Positions 44,191 through 53,706 of a stretch of 64,000 nt of DNA are shown piece by piece. Made by a program: the position numbers and the translations under genes. The DNA is from Bacillota bacterium (lineage in GTDB: Bacteria; Bacillota; Clostridia; Christensenellales; Aristaeellaceae), in the NCBI GenBank assembly GCA_023413135.1, contig JAEZQK010000031.1, positions 1 to 64,000 of the forward strand, read 5' to 3'. The notes beneath the pieces were generated by a model that did no database searches, was not told the origin of the DNA, and saw only the letters and a program-made list of their open reading frames with translations. Each line of letters begins with the position of its first letter. Positions within the stretch are counted from its first letter, which is position 1.

Positions 44191-46074
44191 ATGGCCGATA
44201 TCAACATCACATCCATCAGGAAATCATTTGTGCAGGACCGCGTCGTGCTGGACGGTGTGAGCTTTCAGGTTGACCGGGGCGAGCGCGTGGGACTGCTTGG
44301 CGGGAACGGCACGGGTAAGACGACACTTCTGAAAATCATCACGGGCGAGCTTAATCCCGACGCGGGCAGTGCGTTTGTCCAAAAGGGGCTGAAGCTGGGC
44401 TATGTGGCACAGCTTAATAACTACGCGCCGGGCACGACATGCGAGGATGTGCTGCGCGCGGCGTTTTCACGCGTGTTTGAGATCGGTGCGGAGATCGAAA
44501 AAATCCACACGGGCATGGAGCCAGGCGACGCGGGGCGGTATTCTAGGCTCATGGACGAGTACGTGGCCCTTAACGGCTACGAGTGGGAGACGGAGCTCAA
44601 CAAGGTCGCGAATGGGCTTGGGATCGATGTAGAGATGCGCCTGCGTTTTTTCGCCGATCTCTCCGGCGGGGAGCGCACGCGGGTGTGCCTGGCACGGCTG
44701 ATCCTCGAGAAGACGGATGTCCTCCTCCTCGACGAGCCAACGAACCATCTGGACACGCGTTCTATGGAATGGCTGGAGGACTACCTCTTAAGCTACAAGG
44801 GCACCGTGCTCGTCGTCTCCCACGACCGTTATTTTCTGGACGTGGTGGTCACAAGGATCGTGGAGCTCGAAAATGGAAAGCCAAACTTTTACGGCGGCAA
44901 CTACACTTTCTACGCCCAGGAGAAGGAGCAACGATACCGCCAGCAGCTCATGCGCTATCAGCGGGAGCAAGCGAAGGTCAAGCAGCTGGAGTTTCAGGTG
45001 CAAAGGCTCAAGGCATGGGGTTCGGTCTACGACAACCCCGCGCTGCACAAGAAAGCGCGGGCCATGGAGAAGCGAATCGAACGCGTGCAGGAGACCGACC
45101 GGCCGACGAAACAGTCGCGCATGGATATGGGGTTTAACTCTGACAAGTTCCGGGCGGACAGGGTGCTCTGGACGGAGAACCTATCAAAAGCGTTCGGGGG
45201 GAAGACGCTGTTTTCCGGCGTGAATACTACGATGCGCGGGAACGGCGAGCGGATCGCGCTGCTGGGGCCGAACGGCTGCGGCAAGACCACATTTTTGAAG
45301 ATCCTGATGGGGCTCGAAGCCCCGGATACGGGCGAGGCGCACTTCGGACCGTCCGTTAGCTTTGCATACCTCCCGCAGGTGATGGCATTTCCGCATCCGG
45401 AACGGACGCTCTACGACACGCTCCTCTACGAGACAAACTGCCAGCCGCAGGAAGCGCGTGACCGGCTCGGCGCCTTTCGGTTCCGGGGCGAGGATCAGTT
45501 CAAGACCGTATCGCAACTATCGGGCGGCGAGCGCGCGCGGCTGCAATTGTGCCTGATCATGATGTCGCGGGCGAACCTCCTCATCCTCGACGAGCCCACG
45601 AACCACCTCGACCTAAACTCGCGGGAGTGGATTGAGGAAGCGGTGGCGGAGTTTGAGGGTGCGCTTCTGTTCGTCTCCCATGACAGGTACTTCATCCGGC
45701 GGTTCGCCGACCGCGTGTGGGAGATCGAGGACGGAAAATTCCGCGATTGGCCCTGCGGCTACGAGCGGTACAGAAGGCTCAAGACGATGGAGCAGGCCGC
45801 GCCGCCGCCCGAGAAAGAGAAGCCGCAAAAGCCCGCCGCCAGGCCGTCCGGGCGCGACCAGCGGGCGGAGCGCAAACTGAATGCGCTCGAGCGGGACATC
45901 GCCCGGGCGGAGGAAAAGCTCGCGGGCTTTGACAAGAGAGCCCTAGAATGTGCCAGCGACTATATACGGCTAAATGAGGTGCTCGCCGAGAAGGCAGCGC
46001 TCGAAAACGAGCTTCAGATCATGTATGAACAGTGGGAGACAATCGCGGCGGCGCTGGAGGGGGGCCATGATTAG
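44191..46074 (+). CDS. ABC-F family ATPase
   Basis: A 627-residue soluble protein with two ABC domains and no membrane spans. Walker A motifs are GGNGTGKTT and GPNGCGKTT, signatures LSGGERTRVCLARL and LSGGERARLQLCL, and both Walker B segments read LLDEPTNHLD or LILDEPTNHLD. The linker (about 240-320) is helical and charged, and a coiled-coil tail follows after residue 560. ABC-F proteins act at the ribosome, in translation or antibiotic protection. Its codon choice (many CTC, GAG, CGC) differs from nearby genes, hinting at transfer. ATG at 44191 has AGGTGG. Confidence 0.9.
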   Translation: MADINITSIRKSFVQDRVVLDGVSFQVDRGERVGLLGGNGTGKTTLLKIITGELNPDAGSAFVQKGLKLGYVAQLNNYAPGTTCEDVLRAAFSRVFEIGAEIEKIHTGMEPGDAGRYSRLMDEYVALNGYEWETELNKVANGLGIDVEMRLRFFADLSGGERTRVCLARLILEKTDVLLLDEPTNHLDTRSMEWLEDYLLSYKGTVLVVSHDRYFLDVVVTRIVELENGKPNFYGGNYTFYAQEKEQRYRQQLMRYQREQAKVKQLEFQVQRLKAWGSVYDNPALHKKARAMEKRIERVQETDRPTKQSRMDMGFNSDKFRADRVLWTENLSKAFGGKTLFSGVNTTMRGNGERIALLGPNGCGKTTFLKILMGLEAPDTGEAHFGPSVSFAYLPQVMAFPHPERTLYDTLLYETNCQPQEARDRLGAFRFRGEDQFKTVSQLSGGERARLQLCLIMMSRANLLILDEPTNHLDLNSREWIEEAVAEFEGALLFVSHDRYFIRRFADRVWEIEDGKFRDWPCGYERYRRLKTMEQAAPPPEKEKPQKPAARPSGRDQRAERKLNALERDIARAEEKLAGFDKRALECASDYIRLNEVLAEKAALENELQIMYEQWETIAAALEGGHD

Positions 46075-46163
46075 GGCATATAAAACGAAAGCAGTACATA
46101 CATTTCGATCCACAAAAGCAAAAGGAGGGCCGTGCAGACGACTCCGCCAGCACGAAAAAGGGC

Positions 46164-47057
46164 ATGGAATTCAACATTCATGGACTGGAAAAGCGCTATC
46201 CAGGCGGCAAGACAGCACTTAACGGACTGGAGCTTACCCTGACGGCTCCAATGTTCGTAGGGCTGCTAGGCCCCAACGGCGCGGGCAAGAGTACCCTGAT
46301 GAAGCTGCTGACCCTGGGCCTGCTGCCCAGCGCCGGCAAAATCCTGCTGGATGGCGCACCGCTACAAAAGCAGCAAAGGCAGCTGCGCCAAAAGCTCGGC
46401 TATCTGCCGCAGGAGTACGGGCTTTATGAGGAACTGACCGTATATCAGTTTTTGGATTATATGGCATGCCTGAAGAATCTTGGCAGCAAGTCAAAACAGC
46501 ATATTGAGCGGGTACTGCCGCTGTGCGGGCTTTACGAGCGGAAGCGAAATAGGATCGGCTCGCTGTCGGGCGGATATAAGCAGCGGGTAGGCATCGCTCA
46601 GGCACTGTTGGGTGATCCTGAGCTCATCATATTGGACGAACCCACCGTGGGACTCGATCCTGAGGAGCGGGTGCGCATGCGCAATGTGTTCGTCGAAACC
46701 GCGCGGGACAAGATTATGATCTTGTCAACGCACATTATTGAGGATGTGCAGTCGGTGTGCAACCGGCTGATCGTGCTTAACCGGGGCCGCATTTGTTACG
46801 ATGGCACGCCTGATGGGCTGATCGCACAGTGTTTAGGTCACGTGGGCATATATGAGTGCCTTCAGGGTGAGGCCGACCATATGATGTGCGATGCAGCCCA
46901 AATCGCAGCCATGCGTGTGACCTCAAAGATCGTCACGCCGGAAAAAACGGTGTACAAACTTGTGGCCGATGAACTGCCCGGCTTTGCCGAGGCGGTACGG
47001 CCCAGCCTGGAAGACGCTTACATGTATGCCATGGCGGGTGCGGAGAGACAGCCATGA
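46164..47057 (+). CDS. ABC exporter ATP-binding protein
   Basis: A 297-residue ATPase of the CcmA/NatA type. Walker A is GPNGAGKSTLMKLL, the signature is LSGGYKQRVGIAQALL, Walker B is LIILDEPTVGLDPEERV, and STHIIEDVQSVCNR holds the switch histidine. The C-terminal 70 residues are a variable tail. The ribosome-binding site is weak (AAAGGG close to ATG). It is followed by two membrane proteins whose genes overlap, forming an ABC-2 type exporter. Confidence 0.9.
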   Translation: MEFNIHGLEKRYPGGKTALNGLELTLTAPMFVGLLGPNGAGKSTLMKLLTLGLLPSAGKILLDGAPLQKQQRQLRQKLGYLPQEYGLYEELTVYQFLDYMACLKNLGSKSKQHIERVLPLCGLYERKRNRIGSLSGGYKQRVGIAQALLGDPELIILDEPTVGLDPEERVRMRNVFVETARDKIMILSTHIIEDVQSVCNRLIVLNRGRICYDGTPDGLIAQCLGHVGIYECLQGEADHMMCDAAQIAAMRVTSKIVTPEKTVYKLVADELPGFAEAVRPSLEDAYMYAMAGAERQP

Positions 47058-49303
47058 GAATATTGCACTTGACCGCGCACGAGATCGTCCGGCTGCTGCA
47101 CGCTTGGCGAAGCTGGCTGTTCATTGCCGTGTATGTACTGACACCCGTGATCCTGTGCACCGACATGTTTGGCCTTGGGGGAAGATACTTTTCCGGCACC
47201 ATGACCACTGTACTGATGCTTCAGCCTGCCCAGCTCGCTCTGAAAGTCTCAGCGTTCGCGGCGGCGCTTCACACTTTGCTGGAGATGCAGCGGAATAGAC
47301 GCGCGCACTGCGACACATTGATCGAAAGCGTCGTAACCCCTGCAGGCTATGCGGTGCGTAAAGTCCTGGCTCTTTTAATGGTGATGGTTCTGTCTTCAGC
47401 GGCAGCCGCCGCGGTGCTGCTGCCCTACACCGCGCTCATGATGGGCGAGCTGTTCCGGCTCAGCACCTTTATACGGGTGTGGGGACTGGTCTATTGCGGC
47501 GGATTGATGATCACCATGATCGCCACCGCGGGCGTGTATATGATCACCCGCAGTATGGAAGCCGGCTTTGTTTTGATGGCCGGGCTGATCGCCTTTGATA
47601 TCACCCGGCAGTATAACAGCGATTTCCGCTTGCCCTGGCTTAGCACGAAAGTCAATTCCATTTCGGATGTCAGCGAAAGCATGAGCCAAATCCACCTACT
47701 CACCTATTCAAGGCTGATATGGCTGACATTTAGCCTGGCACTGTTTTTTCTGGGGCTTAACAGCCTTCGGCGCTACGGCCTAAGCTGGCTGTGGTCCTTT
47801 TTGCACAACCTAAAGCAAACGGTGCTGCCGCTGCTGATGGCCGCAATGGCGGCAGCCGGCATATTGCTATTCACACAGCAGCCTTTCATCGACAATGGCC
47901 CGATGCTCACGTATGAGGTACACATTGATCCTGAAACCAGCCAGATCACCATGCAGGATAACGCAGACAGCATGATCGTGAAGGCCGATTATAACTTTCA
48001 AATTAATGCCTCCAAAGGCAAGGCGGATCTTTTCATTGGCGACGGCCAATTGGAAGGGCGGGCGGAATTTGAGCTTCGCGGCGGCGGCAGCAAGGAGCAG
48101 GACCTGGCCCTGCTGCTGGCGCCCGGGCTGGAGATACTTGAGGCGCTGCTGGATGGCCAACCTGTCGCCTTGACCAAGGATGAGTTTGACAGCTTTATGA
48201 CCTCGGTATGGCATGTGAAGCTAAAAGGCCCGCTTACCGGCAAGACTTTGTCGCTGCTCTATGCAGGCACGCCGAGGAACCGCCGGGACTCTCAACAGAT
48301 TACCTTCATGATCACCCCAAAGTTCGTGTTCCTGGACCAATTCGTGCCGGTGCTGTATTCAGGAAATAACAATTTTCCGGTAGAGTGCACCGTAACCATG
48401 GCCGACACGTTAACCGCATTTGTGCCTGGAAAGACCCTGGATGAGCTGGCTCCCCTGCGCAAAGGCTGCAAAACCTACCGGTTCTCCGACTCCTATTGGC
48501 ATTGGCTTATCGCCGGTGACTACAAGGTGGAGAAATTCAACGTCGGTGAGCTGGACGTGCAGCTTGTCTATTATCGCGAGAAAGCCGGCCTCATGCGGGA
48601 ATCCATGGCGGCAGATACGCTGCGTGACGTGATCGAATACTTCACCAGGCGATTCGGCCCGCTGGATTTTAACGGTATGCCCTTGGTGCTATTAGAGCTG
48701 GACGGCGGCATCCTTGCAGGATGGGCGTCGGAGAATATATCAATGTATGGTGAGACCATGTTCATAAACGGTGCGTACAAGGCAGCGCCAGGGAGCGCCA
48801 ACGTGGAGGGCGGAAGCGGGCTGGGCCTGGCGGTGCATGAGATTGCCCACCAATGGTGGGGCTTTGGACCTTCAAGTGTGTACACAGCCGAAGACGGGAT
48901 GTCGCCCTGGAGCAGTGAAGGGCTTACTTGCTATAGCGCCTACCTGTATATGAAGGAGCGCTTCGGCATGGAGTATGCCTTAAGGGAGTATGCCGGCCTA
49001 TGGCAGCGCAACGCCCACCGGCTTCAAAACGCTTTCTATATGGTAGACCGTGAAGGCTTTGCCCGCCTTGCCGAGCCAGACGCACTTACGGTGCACTATA
49101 CGTACGCAGGCCTGACCCGTTACGACCTGATGCCCGCGCTGCTGCTCAAGGCCGAAAGCCTTAAAGGCGGCGAGGACGCCTTTGTGGCCAGTCTGTCTAA
49201 AATGTATATGGAGCGCCACGGCGATTTTACAAAGCCGCTTGATTACGAAATCTTCCTGCAGGAATTGGGGCTTACGAAGGAGGACATGACGCTGGATGAA
49301 TAG
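47054..49303 (+). CDS. ABC-2 membrane protein fused to M1-type metallopeptidase
   Basis: A 749-residue fusion. Residues 1-275 carry about six to seven membrane spans of an ABC-2 permease. Residues 290-749 are extracytoplasmic and resemble M1 aminopeptidases: HEIAHQWWGFGPSS near residue 595 supplies the zinc histidines and catalytic Glu, and SSEGLTCYSAY supplies the third ligand, 22 rather than the usual 18 residues after the second histidine. The start overlaps the ATPase gene by four bases and the end overlaps the next gene. Such fusions recur in Firmicutes; the exported or processed substrate is unknown. Confidence 0.87.
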   Translation: MRILHLTAHEIVRLLHAWRSWLFIAVYVLTPVILCTDMFGLGGRYFSGTMTTVLMLQPAQLALKVSAFAAALHTLLEMQRNRRAHCDTLIESVVTPAGYAVRKVLALLMVMVLSSAAAAAVLLPYTALMMGELFRLSTFIRVWGLVYCGGLMITMIATAGVYMITRSMEAGFVLMAGLIAFDITRQYNSDFRLPWLSTKVNSISDVSESMSQIHLLTYSRLIWLTFSLALFFLGLNSLRRYGLSWLWSFLHNLKQTVLPLLMAAMAAAGILLFTQQPFIDNGPMLTYEVHIDPETSQITMQDNADSMIVKADYNFQINASKGKADLFIGDGQLEGRAEFELRGGGSKEQDLALLLAPGLEILEALLDGQPVALTKDEFDSFMTSVWHVKLKGPLTGKTLSLLYAGTPRNRRDSQQITFMITPKFVFLDQFVPVLYSGNNNFPVECTVTMADTLTAFVPGKTLDELAPLRKGCKTYRFSDSYWHWLIAGDYKVEKFNVGELDVQLVYYREKAGLMRESMAADTLRDVIEYFTRRFGPLDFNGMPLVLLELDGGILAGWASENISMYGETMFINGAYKAAPGSANVEGGSGLGLAVHEIAHQWWGFGPSSVYTAEDGMSPWSSEGLTCYSAYLYMKERFGMEYALREYAGLWQRNAHRLQNAFYMVDREGFARLAEPDALTVHYTYAGLTRYDLMPALLLKAESLKGGEDAFVASLSKMYMERHGDFTKPLDYEIFLQELGLTKEDMTLDE

Positions 49304-50030
49304 CTCGAATGTGATGAAGGCCGGGTGCTATGAACTGCGGCGGGTCCTGTTATCCAAGCCATACCTGCTGATGACCGTATTTGCCCTTGCCTATGCGGTC
49401 TTCCTTCTTAGAGCCGATACGCTGTTAGGATATAATGACACCGCACCGTTTTCCGAGTGGACTTTTCTTTCCTACCTGCTGAAACTGTCACCGTTCCTGA
49501 CCTCCATTTCACTATTCTTTGTGGCACGCCAAACCTCGCCAAAAGAAAAAGCGGTGGAAGCGCTGGCTTCGGCAACATCCATGCCGGTCTCCGTCCGCCA
49601 CGCGCTGATGACCGCCGCTTTGGGGCTGGGTTATCTTTTGGTTGCAATACTGGCGGTGGCAGCCTACCTCGTGTTTTGCATCTGGGTGTTCACTGTGACG
49701 CCACGTATCGGCTTTTTACCGTTAGCAGTGCTTGCCTTGCTGCCGCAGGCAATCTTTTTTACCGGGCTGGGACTGTGGATGGGCCGCCTTAGCAGCAATC
49801 TGGTTTATGCGCTCATTGCGTTTCTATTCTTTGCCGCATTCATTGATCTTTCGCTGCCGCCGGCATTCGACCTTCTTGGTAATTCGGTGCTCTCGCAAGC
49901 GGCAGGCACACTGGCACAAAAGGGTGTAATCCCCTTTGCGCTGCCTAACGGGTATCTGGGTTCCCGTATCGGAATAACCGTACTGGGGCTGGCTCTTTGC
50001 ACCGGCTGCATGATGAGTTATCGGCGATGA
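49296..50030 (+). CDS. ABC-2 type exporter membrane subunit
   Basis: A 244-residue membrane protein with six predicted spans (for example YLLMTVFALAYAVFLL and LVAILAVAAYLVFCIWVF). KEKAVEALASATSMPVSVR resembles a cytoplasmic loop of ABC-2 permeases. The gene overlaps the preceding fusion gene by eight bases and is followed by a strong terminator. It is probably the second transmembrane subunit of the exporter. Confidence 0.78.
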   Translation: MNSSNVMKAGCYELRRVLLSKPYLLMTVFALAYAVFLLRADTLLGYNDTAPFSEWTFLSYLLKLSPFLTSISLFFVARQTSPKEKAVEALASATSMPVSVRHALMTAALGLGYLLVAILAVAAYLVFCIWVFTVTPRIGFLPLAVLALLPQAIFFTGLGLWMGRLSSNLVYALIAFLFFAAFIDLSLPPAFDLLGNSVLSQAAGTLAQKGVIPFALPNGYLGSRIGITVLGLALCTGCMMSYRR

Positions 50031-50040
50031 TATACATTCT

Positions 50041-50089
50041 GGCGGATCTCCTGCGAAGCCTTAAGTTTCGCAGGAGATCCGCCCTTTTT
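50041..50089 (+). terminator. Strong terminator after the exporter genes
   Basis: GGCGGATCTCCTGCGAA pairs perfectly with TTCGCAGGAGATCCGCC around an eight-base loop, followed by a T-run at 50084-50088. It overlaps the stop codon of the convergent SDR gene. Confidence 0.92.
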
Positions 50090-50975
50090 ATGAGCTTAAT
50101 TTCCCGCCATTGACATGCAATATCTGCCCGGTCACATACGCGCTGTCGTCACAGGCCAGGTACACATAGGTGGGGGCCAGTTCAAATGGCTGGGCGGCGC
50201 GCCCCAGGGGCGTATCCTTCCCGAACTGCTCCACATCCTGGGGCGAGAAGCTGGAAGGGATCAGCGGCGTCCACACAGGTCCCGGAGCCACGGCATTGAC
50301 CCTTATGCCCTGCTGGGCCAGCGACAGGGACAGCGACTTGGTGAAGGATACGACGGCGCCCTTGGTGGCGGAATAATCGATGAGCGTCTTGTCCCCCGCA
50401 TAGGCGGTGATAGATGTGGTGTTGATGATTTGCGCGCCTGACTTCATATGTTTTAAGCACGCCTTGGCCATGAAAAAGTAGCTCATGACGTTGGTGTTGA
50501 ACGTCACGCCCAATTGATCGCTGGTAATATCCTCCAGGCTGTTTTGGGGATACTGCACGGCGGCGTTATTCACCAGCACGTCCACGCGATTAAAGGCCTT
50601 CATCACCTTGTTCACCGCGTCGAAGGCGGCCTGCTCGCTCTTAAGGTCGCAGGGCACCAGCAGGCAATGGCGGCCAAGGCCTTCCACCATCTTTTGCGTT
50701 TCCTGGGCGTCCTGGGTCTCGTTCAGGTAGAGTACGGCCACGTCAGCGCCTTCCTTGGCAAAAGCCAGGGCCACAGCCTGGCCGATGCCGCTGTCGCCGC
50801 CGGTGATGATTGCGGCGCGCCCCGTCATCTTCCCGGCGCCCTTATATTGCGGGTTGTCCACAATGGGCTTGGGGTTCATGTTCTTTTGGCTGCCGGGCTG
50901 GGCGTTTTGATGCTGGGGCGGAAAGCTATTGGGCGCCGCGGGCGCCTGTCTTTCGTAAGTCGAAGAATTTTGCAT
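50088..50975 (-). CDS. Short-chain dehydrogenase/reductase (YhdF-like)
   Basis: A 295-residue NAD(P)-dependent SDR. The cofactor motif is TGGDSGIGQAVALAFAKEGA. NNAAVQYPQNSLEDI and the catalytic YSATKGAVVSFTKSL (Tyr and Lys) follow, with the upstream serine-rich TTSITAYAG. The proline-rich, charged N-terminal extension of about 45 residues is typical of the general stress proteins of the YhdF/Gsp39 group. GGAGGTG precedes the start. The substrate is unknown. Confidence 0.9.
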   Translation of the reverse strand: MQNSSTYERQAPAAPNSFPPQHQNAQPGSQKNMNPKPIVDNPQYKGAGKMTGRAAIITGGDSGIGQAVALAFAKEGADVAVLYLNETQDAQETQKMVEGLGRHCLLVPCDLKSEQAAFDAVNKVMKAFNRVDVLVNNAAVQYPQNSLEDITSDQLGVTFNTNVMSYFFMAKACLKHMKSGAQIINTTSITAYAGDKTLIDYSATKGAVVSFTKSLSLSLAQQGIRVNAVAPGPVWTPLIPSSFSPQDVEQFGKDTPLGRAAQPFELAPTYVYLACDDSAYVTGQILHVNGGKLSS

Positions 50976-51134
50976 AAAGCACCTCCAATACTGTTGTCGC
51001 TTTATGTTCCTCGTAAGCTTGAAAGATTATGCGGCAGCGGTGATTGTCTTATTCATCCCTACATCATGCTTGAAAACACTGTCTTACGGGAAACATGAAA
51101 CAGCAACCGCAATGAAATTAAAGAAGGGATTCTC

Positions 51135-52229
51135 ATGAAGAACAAAACCTTAACCGCACTGTTTTTGCTGGCCGTGCTGCTGCTTCATGGCTGCGCCGCG
51201 CCCCAGGCGGGCGGTACCGTCTCAACGCCTCCCGCCACCACGATGCCCGTCCCCATAACAGCCCCGCCCGCCGCGCAGCCCACCGAGGCGGCGGAACGGG
51301 TGGAAGATTATTTCCCGGTACTTAAAGACGTCCGCTTAACGTATGAGGGCGTGGGGAACGAGTATGCCTCCTATGTATCCCATGCCGAGTTTCAAGAGGG
51401 GAACAAGCTGCAGCTGCGCATCGACAACGGCGGCACGGTGACTTCCCGCGTGTACAAGTGGGAAAACGGCAAGCTCACGCGGGTCCTGTCTGTGCCGGAA
51501 GCCTACGTGCGGGAGAACCTTATAAATGCCCCGGAAACGGAATCGGAGGTATTGCTTCAGGAGCCGCTGACTGTGGGCACGGCCTGGGATGCGGCAAACG
51601 GGCGGCGGTCGGTGACGGGGATCAATGTGCCTGTACAAACGCTTTCCGGCGACTATACGGCATTGGAGGTAACCACGCAGGGAACCGATTCAAAGACCAT
51701 TGATTACTATGCAAAGGGCGTCGGATTGGTCAGGTCTGTCTTTCAATCCGGGGATTTGGAGGTCGTTTCCTCCCTGGAGCAAATACAGAGCGACACACCT
51801 TTTTTTCAGGTCATACGGCTCTACTACCCCGGTGTAGACGGTTCGGGGCGCTTCTACCGGGAGATACAATTGGCCATGGCCACCAACATGACATTGGCCG
51901 CCGCCGTAGAGGAGGCCTACCAGGTAGAGCCGAACGGCAAAGCCGGGCGGGTATTCACCCCCGGCACACGCATTCTGTCGCTTAAAAGAAACGCCGACAA
52001 TGTGGTGCAGCTCGATTTGAACCAGGCTTTTATCACGGAACGGACCGGTAGCGCGGCCTATGAGGAAGGCGTATTGCACAGTGTAGCCGACACCTTCGGG
52101 GAATTGTACCTGGCGGAAAAAGTGCTTTTGACCGTAGAGGGCAAGCCCTACCGTTCCGGCCAGTTCTCCCTGAAGGAGGGCGAGACATTGGATGTGGAGC
52201 AGACCCAAGCGCAGATCATTATTGATTAG
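51135..52229 (+). CDS. GerMN-domain lipoprotein
   Basis: A 364-residue lipoprotein (LFLLAVLLLHGCA lipobox). A Pro/Thr-rich spacer covers about 25-55, a beta-rich middle domain follows, and residues about 235-364 match the GerMN (sporulation/spore germination) domain, with LYYPGVDGSGRFYREIQLAM, NVVQLDLNQAFI and KVLLTVEGKPY. GerMN proteins act in the cell envelope, often linked with peptidoglycan. The start follows AAGAAGGG. Nearby genes also concern the envelope. Confidence 0.85.
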   Translation: MKNKTLTALFLLAVLLLHGCAAPQAGGTVSTPPATTMPVPITAPPAAQPTEAAERVEDYFPVLKDVRLTYEGVGNEYASYVSHAEFQEGNKLQLRIDNGGTVTSRVYKWENGKLTRVLSVPEAYVRENLINAPETESEVLLQEPLTVGTAWDAANGRRSVTGINVPVQTLSGDYTALEVTTQGTDSKTIDYYAKGVGLVRSVFQSGDLEVVSSLEQIQSDTPFFQVIRLYYPGVDGSGRFYREIQLAMATNMTLAAAVEEAYQVEPNGKAGRVFTPGTRILSLKRNADNVVQLDLNQAFITERTGSAAYEEGVLHSVADTFGELYLAEKVLLTVEGKPYRSGQFSLKEGETLDVEQTQAQIIID

Positions 52230-52234
52230 AGAAA

Positions 52235-52260
52235 GAAAAAACCGGCCCTTCGGCCGGCAC
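52235..52260 (-). terminator. Terminator for the small membrane protein gene
   Basis: On the minus strand, CCGGCC-GAAG-GGCCGG is followed by a six-T run (52241-52236). It lies 15 bp after the stop of the gene at 52275-52412. Confidence 0.85.
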
Positions 52261-52274
52261 AGAATAGGATGAAA

Positions 52275-52412
52275 TTAGTCGCTGGTAGGATACATGCGGC
52301 GATATTCGATATTCATATAATCCGCCAATCCCTGTTCCAGATGCATCTGACGGCTGTGGTCGTCAATCAGCAGCAGTATAAACATCAAAACCAGGAATAT
52401 CAACAGTGCCAT
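52275..52412 (-). CDS. Small single-span membrane protein
   Basis: A 45-residue protein: an N-terminal hydrophobic helix (ALLIFLVLMFILLLI) followed by a polar tail rich in His, Arg and Tyr. It has a strong ribosome-binding site (AAAGAGGAGG) nine bases before ATG at 52412 and its own terminator, which argues for a real gene. An upstream in-frame start at 52484 would skip that site. No family is recognised. Confidence 0.65.
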   Translation of the reverse strand: MALLIFLVLMFILLLIDDHSRQMHLEQGLADYMNIEYRRMYPTSD

Positions 52413-52589
52413 GAGAATTTCCTCCTCTTTCAGGTCCACACAGTTCCTGCAAACGCCTTTGCTTGCATGCAAATTATACCGCAAAAAGCCAAAAAAGGGA
52501 AGAGATTTTGCAAGAATTCCTGCATAATATTTTCAAAAATGCAACTTGCAAAATCCTCGCCCGTCTGTTAAGAAAACATCAAAAAAACA

Positions 52590-52598
52590 TGATATAAT
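52590..52598 (+). promoter_or_regulatory. Extended -10 promoter
   Basis: TGATATAAT is an extended -10, 26 bp before the start codon at 52624. No clear -35 is seen. Confidence 0.5.
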
Positions 52599-52623
52599 GC
52601 AGGATGACAGGAGGGAAATGCAA

Positions 52624-53706
52624 ATGCGTGCAAAATGCATGTCCGCACTGATTTTCATGTTGATTCTGGTTACCATTTTTTCAGCCGCGCAGGCCGGTGC
52701 GCCCCCTTTCGCGTCCATGTCCCGGCCACCGGAGGACATCCCCTGGCAGGCGCTTGGCGATACGTCAGACGTATACCTTGTGCGTAAGGGCAATGCGGCC
52801 GTGTCTGTCCGCGCCCAGGCAAAAACCGGTGCCAAAGCGATATATTCCTGGCGGCGCTTTGCACTGCGTGCCCTGGATTACATGCAGGAGGAATCATGGC
52901 ATAAGGTGGCGCTGCCTTTTAAGGACGGGTTTGTGCAGTCAAGCCTTACGCAAGTACTGCCGGAGGAAGGCCGCCCCCGCCTGCGGGCATATACCGAGAC
53001 CGCCTCTCTGGGTTATGTATACCTAGCCACGGCAGGAGAACTTCCCCTTGTCATGGAAATTCAAAACGGGGACAAGCGCCATCAACTGCTTTTGCCGGGT
53101 GACGGCATGTGGCAACCCATATTGCTTACGCTGGGGGCCGGAAAGTACAAGCTTTCTGTATATGAGGCCGGCCTGTATGACAGGCCCATCCGCCTGCTGT
53201 TTGAAACCTTTCTTGATTTGGCAGATGCGCCGGAGGATACGCAGCTGGCCCTTTTGTCTTCCCTGCACACCAATATGGAAGCCCATCCCGTCACGGTGGC
53301 GCTGGCGCGGTCGCTTTGCCAAAACGCAAAAACGGATCTGGAAAAAGTCACGCTCCTTTGGGACTGGCTGATGGACCACGCTGCCTACGACAAGCAGCTT
53401 TCCAGAACCATCCAATTCACTGAGATCCCCGACGGCGACGCGTTTGTCCTAGGTAGAAAAGGCATCTGCTCGGACTACGCCGCGTTCATGGCGGTGGGCC
53501 TTAGGGCCCTGGGCGTACCCGTCAAGCATATATACGGCAAAAACCTGCGCACCGGGAACCAGCACGCCTGGAACGAAGTCTATCTGGACGGGAAATGGCA
53601 GATCATCGACGCCACCATGGCCCAGTCCAGAGGACCAAAAAAATTCCACACCGAGGATGCAAAGCATTACGGCATGGAAAATGGGCTATGGGATGGATTT
53701 CACTAA
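52624..53706 (+). CDS. Secreted transglutaminase-like protein
   Basis: A 360-residue exported protein. The signal peptide (CMSALIFMLILVTIFSAAQA) leads to an SH3-like N-terminal part (about 40-110) and a transglutaminase/protease-like domain near the C terminus. The catalytic triad is visible as RKGICSDYAAFMAVGLRALG (Cys), GNQHAWNEVYLDG (His) and WQIIDATM (Asp). ACAGGAGG precedes ATG at 52624; an ATG two codons earlier is too close. Such proteins cleave or modify peptides or peptidoglycan outside the cell. Confidence 0.87.
   Translation: MRAKCMSALIFMLILVTIFSAAQAGAPPFASMSRPPEDIPWQALGDTSDVYLVRKGNAAVSVRAQAKTGAKAIYSWRRFALRALDYMQEESWHKVALPFKDGFVQSSLTQVLPEEGRPRLRAYTETASLGYVYLATAGELPLVMEIQNGDKRHQLLLPGDGMWQPILLTLGAGKYKLSVYEAGLYDRPIRLLFETFLDLADAPEDTQLALLSSLHTNMEAHPVTVALARSLCQNAKTDLEKVTLLWDWLMDHAAYDKQLSRTIQFTEIPDGDAFVLGRKGICSDYAAFMAVGLRALGVPVKHIYGKNLRTGNQHAWNEVYLDGKWQIIDATMAQSRGPKKFHTEDAKHYGMENGLWDGFH

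Noticed and set aside
46132..46163. GTG at 46132 with a strong AAAGGAGGG as start of the exporter ATPase
   Set aside because: It is out of frame with the ATPase by one base, so ATG 46164 is kept despite a weak ribosome-binding site.
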